Shown here in pieces: positions 11,101 through 19,500 of a stretch of 26,171 bases of DNA. Position numbers and translations under genes: made by a program. Numbering within the stretch: position 1 is the stretch's first letter; every line of letters starts with the position of its first letter. This stretch comes from Phoronis ovalis. Its lineage: Eukaryota > Phoronida > Phoronidae. The stretch is taken from NCBI GenBank assembly GCA_028565635.1, contig JAOXYB010052056.1, forward strand, positions 1-26,171, given 5' to 3'. Below the pieces are notes generated by a model. It was given only the letters and a program-made list of their open reading frames with translations. It ran no database searches and was not told the DNA's origin.

Positions 11101-13421
11101 CAAATGCAACATATTGTCAAATTTGCTTCATGATGTGATACGAGAAACAGAGAATTTTGATCTGGCCTAATGAAAGCAAAGCTGACTGGACTGTAATTAA
11201 ATACAAATTAAACATTGATAACTTGCAAATCAATTAAGTTACCTGGCATGTTTGGAACTGAAAATAAGAAACAGATTATCAGTAAAATAAAGTGATTAAA
11301 ACTACACAATTCCTATATATCATACCATTAATCATATAGCTATTGTGAAATTAAACTTTTTAAAATTTGCAAAGCTTTGTTGATATCCCCTGACACATTA
11401 AAAAATCATACCTTTCGAAGAAAGCTAAAGTTTTGGTAGGTTTTCAGATTTACACAAAACAGGAATATACACACACATATTTTCACACTTGTGTTCATTA
11501 GGGAGAAGGGTTTTTGATCGATATAGATATAATTTAAATTTTGAAATATTCATTTTTCTCTAAATATCTATCATACATGTAATGGGATCAACTGACAACT
11601 GCTTAACTTTCTTGACTAATTGTAAAACCCTGGACTGTTTACTATTCCAAACCTGCATACAATTATATGTCGAATTCTGACAATAATACTTAATATGTAT
11701 CTATATATAGAGATCAAGCGCCAGAAATTGAAAAATTACAGAAGACGATTTAGGATTTTTCCCGAACTAAAAATCTTAACTGTACAACCCACTTGGATGG
11801 TGAGTAGAAAGGCCATGTAGAAATGCCATGTTCATCAACAGCATTGTTGAGATCTGGATTGAGATGGCTCGGAGGTAGTAACTGCATGACTACTCTAGAA
11901 CTGGGACAATTGTCTAGTTAACTAGTTATAATAACCTCAGTCTATGATAATTACATGTTTCTGATACATTTGGCTACCTAGAGTTTCACATTGCAGTAAT
12001 AACCCAAAATGTTTTCGTATGCTAATAAGGGCTTGATTTTTATTACAGTTTTCAGGTACACAGGCAAATATGCATCATATTTTAAACTTTTACTTAGGGT
12101 CGACATATGCCAACTTAACAATGCACATAATCATCATAAAAATGTAAACAGCACAGTATATGTGCACAACTATAAAATAATACGGGTTTAATTGTTTTTC
12201 TTTCTAAAACACATTTTATCTTTAGGCTTATTTGAAATTCCCTTTAAGCCTTTTATAAAAAAATATGTTGTAACAATAAAGTTATAAAATGTACATTTTA
12301 CAGTTTAAATACTTATTAAATTCTATTTCTAAAACCTTACTAGACTGCATTGAAAATATAATTTGCACTGCTGCATATCTGTAAATAGGTTTTATCCTCC
12401 TTAACAAATACACCTCCATACAACTGTATAGAAACATGTAATCTAATCTTCTGTATGTTGCTGTGTCTAGGTAATAAATTGCATTTGTACCACAACATTA
12501 GTATAATTTAACAGCATGGGACAAAATGGGGACAAATTATTGTATCAGTTTGACTTATAAACAGATTTACTATTAGGAAATCCACTTTTTGCTATGTACA
12601 GACAGGAGTTTTAACAATATACTAAGCAATAAAGCTATGTTATTATATTGCTGATATTGTCCGGTATTGTGTTACTGAATATACAAACAGTAACTACTCA
12701 AAGGCATTGTTCTCTTTGTGCATTTTAGTTCAGATGGTTTTTACCACTGCTCTCAATTCAAATTTGCACTAAATATCCAACATCCAAAAAAAAAATCCTA
12801 AGCTGTAAAATGCACATTCCAGAATCACAGCATACATTAAACGATTAAAATTAAATCATTGTTTGTTACAATTAACTATGGGGATATAAATTATAAATAA
12901 GCCACTGTCAACTTTTTAAATTAACATGCATAGAAACCAGATTTATTTAAATACACAATTATGTTTAGTCATTTTTTACATTTAATATGAGTAAATAACA
13001 TGATATCTTGTATTACATAGAACTCTGTATTTAATATTCTAAATTCTTAGATTAAAATGATAATTATTACTTTTTATATTTTGATCAAAGCAATAAAGTG
13101 GTGTTCAAAATACCGTATACGAATTTTTGTCTAACGTTATGTGTACCACAAACTATAGTAATTTGCACAACTAGGCAATGCATGGTAAATATTTGTCTTG
13201 TAAAGTTGTAACTTCTGTACGTGCGCTTTCAGTTCGTCACGTTAATTATATGCACATATTAGGCCTATATGTTTACTTGTTACTTAGTTTTTCATACTCG
13301 GGAATATAGCAGTAAAACTTATAGACATATATAACATACCTCTGTAGCCGCCATGTGGTCGAAGTCCATTATTGTGGGCCATAAATCCAGCTTGGGATCT
13401 GCTCTCATAAGACAAATCCAT
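1134..13421 (-). CDS. Ten-exon gene for a 786-aa disordered protein with AKAP-like helical repeats
   Basis: Hand-built join on the minus strand, 5' to 3': 13421-13340, 11257-11243, 8280-8069, 6865-6672, 6113-6046, 5302-5257, 4050-3982, 3658-3525, 2913-2389, 2149-1134. Every junction has AG/GT boundaries and compatible phase; the sum is 2361 bases, 786 codons plus TGA. The start is fixed by an in-frame TAG two codons upstream of the ATG. I do not recognise the whole protein. Its centre (exons 4-8) is compact and likely conserved, with many aromatic and basic residues. Its C-terminal half is Ser/Asn/Glu-rich and disordered, with four repeats that resemble PKA RII-binding helices. No signal peptide or membrane segment was seen. 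A PKA scaffold, perhaps in cilia or sperm, is a guess from the repeats only. Confidence 0.75.
1512..1850 (-). repeat. Four coding repeats, spaced 34, 34 and 30 codons
   Basis: Units lie at 1850-1806, 1748-1704, 1646-1602 and 1556-1512 on the minus strand, separated by variable acidic/Asn-rich linkers. The cores are conserved while the linkers diverge. That pattern fits selection on the helix rather than a recent tandem duplication. Confidence 0.8.
2389..2913 (-). CDS. Exon 9 of the AKAP-like gene
   Basis: A 525-base exon with acceptor GGTTATTGTTCAG and donor GGAG|GTAATG, phase 1 at both ends. A longer open frame reaches upstream to 2974, but the AG sites there are all in the wrong phase for exon 8. 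The 2913 acceptor is the first that fits. The peptide is Ser/Pro-rich with an acidic aromatic patch (DAYLYDYLGEDYFTSFYQ) and a basic patch (KKWAKYTGRGRYARLK). The family is not recognised. Confidence 0.75.
3525..3658 (-). CDS. Exon 8 of the AKAP-like gene
   Basis: A 134-base exon with acceptor GTTTCATTTCAG and donor CCAG|GTGAGT. It begins AHNVDANSLRKYKTYVSRSN and ends with a proline-rich ETPPAPP. It is the last part of the compact central region before the long low-complexity C-terminal exons. Confidence 0.75.
3982..4050 (-). CDS. Exon 7 of the AKAP-like gene
   Basis: A 69-base exon with acceptor TTTGTTTGTAG and donor AATAC|GTAAGA, phase 2 at both ends. It encodes EIANNVPTNGESYRAFILGA and RYN. 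The aromatic and hydrophobic content suggests part of a folded segment that continues into exon 8. Confidence 0.7.
5257..5302 (-). CDS. Exon 6 of the AKAP-like gene
   Basis: A 46-base exon with acceptor TTTTTCCAG and donor CAGA|GTAAGT. It encodes EPTRPMSARARGSKP, continuing the basic stretch of exon 5. Phases (1 in, 2 out) match both neighbours. Confidence 0.7.
6046..6113 (-). CDS. Exon 5 of the AKAP-like gene
   Basis: A 68-base exon with acceptor GTTGTAG and donor GAAG|GTATAT. It enters in phase 2 and leaves in phase 1. It encodes the strongly basic LLRARQRCNSAPVKRTVKKE. Ser after Arg-Cys-Asn has an Arg at -3, a plausible basophilic kinase site. Confidence 0.7.
6672..6865 (-). CDS. Exon 4 of the AKAP-like gene
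   Basis: A 194-base exon with acceptor TTTTTTATGCAG and donor TAC|GTAAGC, ending in phase 2. It encodes MERDGHLNFARELLRPTKCN, then a segment with RYYRPNSTHQYLNVTDLKD. The mix of aromatic, basic and acidic residues differs from the disordered flanks and suggests a folded or binding segment, but I do not recognise the family. Confidence 0.75.
7211..7938 (+). repeat. TGACC-rich interspersed repeat, copy 1
   Basis: About 730 bases in intron 3, beginning ACTAGAAGCACCTTTTAGCA, rich in TGACCTTT and TTGACC words. It aligns over its whole length with copy 2 in the same orientation, with many substitutions and a deletion of about 35 bases near its left end. No coding frame was seen. Orientation is arbitrary. 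Confidence 0.75.
8069..8280 (-). CDS. Exon 3 of the AKAP-like gene
   Basis: A 212-base exon with acceptor ATTATCTCAG and donor AAG|GTAATA. A donor 23 bases earlier (CTA|GTAAAC) would put exon 4 out of frame, so the later one was chosen. The peptide is Ser/Asn/Glu-rich (for example NSCSNTEKEATPRYVFVEAS) and looks disordered. The exon sits between two diverged copies of a TGACC-rich repeat. Confidence 0.7.
8561..9289 (+). repeat. TGACC-rich interspersed repeat, copy 2
   Basis: Starts ACTAGAAGAGCCTTTTAGCA and ends near CAGCTGCTGTGCAACC, parallel to copy 1. It has several TGACCTTTTGACC direct half-site pairs (for example near 8923-8935 and 9065-9077). It lies in intron 2, so exon 3 is flanked by the two copies. 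Confidence 0.75.
9431..9473. repeat. Small perfect hairpin with an extra arm copy
   Basis: CCATCTTATAAA (9441-9452) and its exact reverse complement TTTATAAGATGG (9462-9473) surround a 9-base loop. A third near-copy, TTTATAAGATCC, sits at 9431-9442. It lies in intron 2 and has no known role. Confidence 0.65.
10591..10816. mobile_element. Foldback (MITE-like) element
   Basis: Two arms of about 65-70 bases are inverted copies. The left arm starts TAAAAATTGGATACTTTAGA and runs to ATCAGGTATGAT (about 10662). The right arm is its imperfect complement at about 10751-10816. The loop holds a TG microsatellite (10687-10703). There is no coding capacity. It sits in intron 2 of the AKAP-like gene. Confidence 0.7.
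11243..11257 (-). CDS. Exon 2, a 15-base microexon
   Basis: Fifteen bases (TTCCAAACATGCCAG on the minus strand) lie between a strong pyrimidine-rich acceptor (TTTCTTATTTTCAG) and a strong donor (CAG|GTAACT). It is phase 1 at both ends and adds five residues (VPNMP), so including or skipping it keeps the frame. That makes it a candidate alternative cassette. Confidence 0.6.
11258..13339 (-). other. Intron 1 of the AKAP-like gene
   Basis: About 2.1 kb of AT-rich intron. No open frame here has coding character, and I found no element with clear ends. Intron 2 (8281-11242) holds the foldback element, the hairpin and TGACC repeat copy 2. Introns 3-8 hold little beyond TGACC repeat copy 1. Confidence 0.6.
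13340..13421 (-). CDS. Exon 1 of the AKAP-like gene (start exon)
   Basis: Encodes MDLSYESRSQAGFMAHNN and nine more codons, ending in phase 1 at a good donor (AG|GTATGT). TAG lies in frame upstream (TAG TTA ATC ATG), so this ATG is the first usable start. The exon also carries a YY1-like core (rc of GCCGCCATGT, around 13348-13357) close to the expected promoter. Confidence 0.75.
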
Positions 13422-14271
13422 GATTAACTAAACGCGTGGCTGTTTGATTTGAACTTGGAATTTAAAGTTGCAAATGTTTCACTTTTCGTCATAAACAATT
13501 CTTGTTAAATGATTCATCTAATGTAGTATTCCATAACACGCTAGCCGATGAAGTTGTGGACTAGCTATATTGATTTCTACGCTTCATTAGCAGAAAAGGT
13601 TGATTGTGATGTTCAAATCGATGTGTATACATACGCGTGTGCCACCATGTTGTTTAATCCAGTTGTCAATGGAGGCATGCTGAAAGATTACTCCGCTAAA
13701 GTTTACAAACAAAGCTGTTAAAATTTATTTTACAAGTACTTCAAAATAGCTAAAATATTTAAAGCATAAGAAACCCGAAAATGTTGATTGTCTTTTAATT
13801 TCTTTTTTATGTCAATCGTGACGGCTCGTTGTTATTGTTCTAATTCAGCGTGTACTATTATATTTGCCGTACGAGTAATTTGATTTGTGAGATTGTCACT
13901 AGATGTCCCCATATCAAATATGGCGGATCATGTCAATGTTTTTTTTGACATACACAGATATACCCTGTTTTTGACGTGAATTCTTGGAAATTTTAGCCGC
14001 AAATGCACCTTCAATGGTATACTGTAAATTAGAGTTGTAAAATATTATTTAGGAGGTAATGTTGTAAGTGTAAGATTGCTTTTTTGTTAATCCGACAGGG
14101 ACGAGGTCTTGAGAACACACATCGGGGCGAACATTCTGGATTTTACGGGATTTCCGAGAATAACTTGATCACTTCCGGGTTGTTCTTCGAGTGTCATGAC
14201 CAGGGGTTAGACACGTATTTCAGCTTGTAGTACATAGAGAGACACATCGATACTGTGGAATCATCTTTGAG
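13422..14271. promoter_or_regulatory. Probable bidirectional promoter and 5' exon
   Basis: The region lies between the minus-strand start ATG and a plus-strand donor-like site (CTTTGAG|GTACGTGT, donor at about 14272). It is less AT-rich than its flanks and has more CpG. It contains a YY1-like AAATATGGCGG (13916-13926), a CRE-like TGACGTG near 13972, an ETS-like ACTTCCGGG (14171-14179) and a Rel/NF-kB-like GGGATTTCC (14147-14155). YY1 and ETS motifs are common in animal head-to-head promoters. The plus-strand gene probably has a noncoding first exon ending near 14271, spliced to 16020. Transcription starts are not located. Confidence 0.45.
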
Positions 14272-14542
14272 GTACGTGTAGGGATCTTGTGTTAAAGTTG
14301 TCGGGACAATGAAACCCCAACAATCAATACGGTGGTCACAGCAGGTGTAGAAAACAGCAGGTCATCATTCACGCTGACGGAAAGTTTTATTGAGTTTACA
14401 TATTTTTATTTTATTTTTGAGTTTACTATTTTTATTTTAAGGAAATTTTGCATGATTTGCTTTTGGTTTTGGTAGTTCATGGACCATGTTTTTTGGCAAT
14501 TCAATTTTATGATGTTGTTTTCTCTGCACAGCCATAAGTGCC

Positions 14543-14945
14543 CATCAGGGGGGTACTCAAGTGATTTTTTGTTGGGGGTGTGCAGCCCAGTTGAAAATTT
14601 TGGATTTGGATTGTATACTTCTTACTGTATTTTTTTGGATTGCTACCATAAAGCTATTCAAAAATTTGGATTGCTACTCACTGCTTACAGCAAATAATTT
14701 GGATTAATTTTAGGTTTGTAGATAAACTTAGAATTTGGTTTGTATCAGTCAGTTTGCGTTAAAATGGTTTGCTGTACTCAAATATTTTAAAGTTTGGATT
14801 ACTACTCTTATATTTCACAAAATTTGGAATGCTACCTTAAAATTTCAAAAAAATTGGATTGGGTTTGCTACCACAAGCTAAAATTTTGGATTGGGTTCCG
14901 CGGCACATCCCCCGAAGTTAAAAAACCTTGAGTACATCCGGGATC
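14543..14945. mobile_element. 403-bp MITE with terminal inverted repeats and 6-bp target duplication
   Basis: The left end CATCAGGGGGGTACTCAAG and the reverse complement of the right end GATCCCGGATGTACTCAAG are imperfect terminal inverted repeats. Similarity continues inward (T-run, then GGGGGTGTGC versus GGGGGATGTGC). AGTGCC is present directly outside both ends (14537-14542 and 14946-14951) as a candidate target-site duplication. The interior consists of diverged units around TTTGGATTGCTAC. No transposase is encoded. It lies in the first intron of the HEPN-dsRBD gene. Confidence 0.75.
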
Positions 14946-14951
14946 AGTGCC

Positions 14952-16019
14952 ATGTTCTTAGCATACATTCATTGTTTTATTTGTTCACAGCTAGAGTATC
15001 GAGAACTGTTATACATGGAATGCATGCTAAGACGTCTTTTACCTTTAATTAAGTTGGATTTTGTTAAAACATCTTATGTACTGGTAATTCATGGGGAATT
15101 CATGATTGTTTACTCTCATTTCTAGGTACATTCGTGATCTCATTTCTTCTCAAGATAACCTGAGACCTCTGGAAGTGTTACCTGGTAATTATAGGTAATT
15201 ATCCAACATCATCAGATGTTGATTGTAACACACTTTTATTGTTAATTTCTGTTACTGCAACATTTTCCAAAGCTAAATGCCACTTGATCACGATTAGTCC
15301 TAGCTTTATGACCGTACTCAGTTTAAATACTGTGACGGCTAACCTCTGGCTTGATCATGGCTATGGTGGTATGTTTTTTCTGTCTCATAGTGGCTGATAT
15401 TCAAATACACTAACCAATATCTATTTCCTCAGAGGTTTTTATTTCTGTTTATTCCCTGAACGGTCTTTCATTTGCTGACACTAAGTTGACGTCATCAGTG
15501 ACCTGACCATGACAACAGGTAATTATTATAATATGGAATTTGCATGAAGTCTGATCTGTCCCTCAACAATTGAATTGATATTAATATGCAACTGTGCATA
15601 CTCAAAGTGTGACCAGTCTGAGATAGGAAAAACCCATGATCCCATGGCAAGCTGACGTAGGCTGCCATAGCCGGGTCTTGTAGTCAGGACTAGATCATGA
15701 TCAGAAAGTAATAATAAGTAGAGAACTATCTATCTGACATCAATTTTTATTGTTCTCTGCAAAAGGTTAATTAACATGCATTAGTTAAAACTTGAGTTTC
15801 AAATTAAAATTCATGATTTATTGTGCTGCTTTAATGTTATCAATTAAAAGCATTCACAGGACTGTAAACTTACATACATGGATACAGAGCTTGATCCTGT
15901 TGTGAAAATAATTGTTTTGTTTATAATCCCTCTGTCATTTCCACAGATTGTGCAGATTTTGTAGTTGCATTTAAGGCTTTGGCCTTTGATATTAAAACAT
16001 AAATTTAATTCTATTCTAG
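14952..16019 (+). other. Rest of intron 1 of the HEPN-dsRBD gene
   Basis: About 1.1 kb with no coding frame that I trust. It ends at a usable acceptor, TTTAATTCTATTCTAG (16018-16019), just before the first coding exon. Confidence 0.5.
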
Positions 16020-16058
16020 TGATATGGTAAAAAAATAGAAAACTTTCTGTTCTACAAG

Positions 16059-16520
16059 ATGGGAGACATTGAAAAACGCTTTCAAAATGAACAATATATG
16101 AACTGGCTTCTTGCTGGTCAGTGCATGCTTTCACTATGTGGAGGACTGGAAACATTTGTTCACAAGATTGTGGAAGGATTTCATAGTGAACTGTTGACTA
16201 AATACGGTAACAAAACCTGTGGTGTTTGTACAGCAAAGCATATATCTCGCAATGCAATCAAATGTAACAACAATGTGTGTGATAAATGGATTGCTGATAT
16301 TGCGATCGAACATCAGACTAAAGGACAAATAAGTTGGTCGAATTCTGATGTAAGTAACTGGCCACTTGAACCATGGGAGATTGCAAAGTGTTTCATGAAT
16401 CCAGGTCAAAAAAAGACCAACACTGGAGCAAAGTCATCAGACTGTTGTGCCTTGATGAATCTAATCAGCAAGTGTAAGAAGTTTCATAGTCACCTAGCAA
16501 ACAAGAAATCAGTTGAAGAG
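16059..16520 (+). CDS. Coding exon 1: N-terminal CXorf38-like domain
   Basis: Encodes 154 residues starting MGDIEKRFQNEQYMNWLLAG. Helical segments (about 12-47) resemble the start of HEPN-type domains. Cys54, Cys57, Cys69 and Cys74 (CxxC-x11-CxxxxC) could bind zinc, and a similarly spaced Cys cluster is present in CXorf38. The conserved WSN...WPLEPWEIAKCFM block follows at about 93-113. The donor GAAGAG|GTGATT (16520) is preferred over reading on to the stop at 16544, because the next exon continues the CXorf38-like alignment. Confidence 0.8.
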
Positions 16521-19500
16521 GTGATTACCAGTTTGTATAACTAGAGTACTATTGCTCCACTATTATGTCAGATTTCTGAATACAAAGATTGTCCAGAACA
16601 CACTTTATTTTTACTGTTTTCGATATTTTTAAGAAAAGTGTCTTCACCTGTAGGAATGTTAATTTACTATAAGTATAAATTACCCTTGTATCTGATTATT
16701 CATGAGAGAATCTTTGTGAATATTATATTTTTTCATTGAAGTATTTATTTGGTTGCCTTAAAAAATTATTAAATATGCTAGCATACAGTCTAAATTCATT
16801 ACTGGTGAAGTGGGTAATTATTATGTTACATGCCAAATTGACTTCATTGTCTGTCAATGGATGGTGTTATCAAACTTGATCATACCTCTCTGCCTGACAG
16901 ATGGAAGCGTTAACTGGCAGAAAAACTATGAACTCAATCTGTTTAATGAACAGTTGTGTATAATTTTTAAAAAACCTATGTACATATTCCAGGTGAAACA
17001 AGTACGAAATAATCTGATGCATTCAGCTGGTATGGAAATAAGTAACAGTGACTTGAAAAGATATACGGATAAATTTATCAACGTACTGAGAGATCCTCGA
17101 GAACTAGCAAGTTCACAAGAGACGAAGTTGGCCGTTCAGAATATCCAACTGGTAATATGTTGTAAAATGGTTGTTTTCGTGTGTTTTTAGTGACAGAACA
17201 AAAGTTACTATTTTCACTACTCCCAGTTAAAACTAAATTAATTACATTTTTTGATATCATATACTAACAGTCTTGTTTCTCAAAATTTGTTCACCTAATG
17301 GTAAGAGTTTTGCAATTGGTTTCTGGTGTATATACAGCCACTCAGCAAGGCTTCTTTTGTTAACATTTTTTTTTTTGTACATAGATTGTTAGCAAGACAA
17401 AGCCTGCTACAGTACCTCTGCAACAACAGACAGAGAACAAGATTTTGAAACAGAAATTCTCTGATCTAGAGCTGTCCTTAGAAAATGAAAGTGAGAAAGA
17501 AACAGTAAGTCAGTTGCTTATGAATCGGAATCATGTTATTTCTTGCCCTTTCCTAGTCTTGTGTTCTGTTGAATGATGATGTTCTATAAAGCAAACAGAA
17601 AAAAATTATCTTTATGAATTTTGTTAAAGTTCTGCTTTGTCTAATTTAGTAAAGTATACATTGTTTACAGTGTTTGAATGGTTTCTTTATCGTAGATATT
17701 GTCATTCTACAGTTGACTAAATGTAAAGGATTGTTCTTATGAAGTAACTCATATCTTATAAAATGATAACTCAGTTAAACATGACAAATTTACTTGATTT
17801 TTTAAATATTCTGACACAACTAATAATTGTTTAAGTACTGTAATGTTTCACCTTCACTCTAAATGACTACAAATAATTGTCTAAGTACTGTAAACGTTTC
17901 ACCTTCACTCTAATGACTTCATCATAAGATTGGTAACTAGTTGTGTCAGAATATTTATATAGTAATCTAATATGGATTATCAACTGATGAATTAATTAAT
18001 GACAATTTTACATTCAATTTATATTTTAATATAACATGAGGAAGTTTCCAGTGATTTTTGGAATATCTTGTTAGACCAAATTTATAGTTGATAGTACAGA
18101 CACTGATAGTTTACCTTACTTTTTTGTGCTACTTAATGCAACGATATATTGGGTAAAGGTGTGTCCTGCAATTTTTAGCTTAAATTTGTGCGTCCAATAT
18201 ATAGACTGTGAGCTACTATGCTTAATAGTGCTCAAAAGTATCATTTGAAATAATATAGTATAATTATTTTTAAAAACTGTTTAGTTAAACATTGATATTG
18301 ATATTATAATGAGCGGATAGATAGTGAAACATAGCAAGGCGAAGACATTGTTAATTTAAAATTTGTAGGTGAAGGAATCCATTGAAAGATTCCAAGTTTT
18401 CATCAACAGTCAGGAGGATCTTAAAATGATGTTCCAGTCTGAAATGTCACTGCTAAATGAAAAAATTGCTCGTTTAGAAGGAAGAGTAGAACATGTTGAG
18501 GGAAGAGTAGATAATCTTGAAAGCAGCACTTCTGGCATGAGACATGATATTGATTCGCTTGCAGTCAAAGTTGATAAGTTACAAACATCTCCAAGGAAAA
18601 ATGGTACATCTTCATGCTACTTTGCAATATCTTGAAAATAGAATGTTGTGAACAATTTTAGGTGTAAAAGTGGTATTTCAGCGAAACTTGGATAAAAATG
18701 TTTGCCAAGTTCAGGAGATGAAAGTATATAGTGAAACATTTGGTGGCCATCTTGAATCCAAATTGGCTACCATGTCAAAAACTTTGTGTTGGAAGCCATA
18801 TGTCACCTTACGACACAACACAATCTAGTTCAGACGGTGATTCTGGTAACTATGTTGCACCTGTACTTCTTGTAATACTGTTATTGCAGGTTTTGTTTAA
18901 ACAATTAAGTGCCTCCTGATATTTGTGGTTATAATCTCTGTTGATTTCTGTTTGATAGATGTGTAGTACAATGCAGCTAAGCGGCTTAGTTGATGGCGTT
19001 AGTAGCAACTGCTCTATTGTTATAATGTCCATATTTGAATATAATGTGAACCTTAATTTTATCATCATGTAGGGCCTAACGAAGCATCAATAACTGAAAA
19101 TTTTGTTGGCTTACTTCAGGACTATGTTCAGTCCAAGCAGATGCCTTTACCAGAATATAACATATTTTATGATTCTCTAGGTAAGCATCACTAGTTTTTG
19201 CCGTCATTTGTTGTCATTGCCAGTCAATATGTACTCAATCCCCAAATATGAAGGCTGACTTTACTCATTCGCACAATTTTTAACAAAATAAAGATAGACA
19301 TCAGAAGTCCAAAATTTGAGTAGTAACTTTTGAAGGGTTTTCTATATAAAGCAACCAGTAAGTAAAGATGTTTTTAAAACAATCTACAATGCAAGTAGAA
19401 ATTTGTTTTTTACTGATCTTTATTTAATACATCTGCAGATTACTATATTAAGTATATCTGTTATGCGTTTATCCTTTTTTGAATATTTTAATAGGATACT

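Noticed and set aside
14479-14697. 72-codon plus-strand frame.
   Set aside because: Most of it lies inside the 403-bp inverted-repeat element and it is made of its internal repeat units.
15600-15720. GC-richer patch that looked like a possible tRNA-derived SINE head.
   Set aside because: No convincing A box/B box pair or cloverleaf could be formed by eye.
16810-17190. A 126-codon plus-strand frame starting upstream of 16993.
   Set aside because: Only 16993-17151 fits between a good acceptor and donor and continues the CXorf38-like alignment. The flanking residues are intron read-through.
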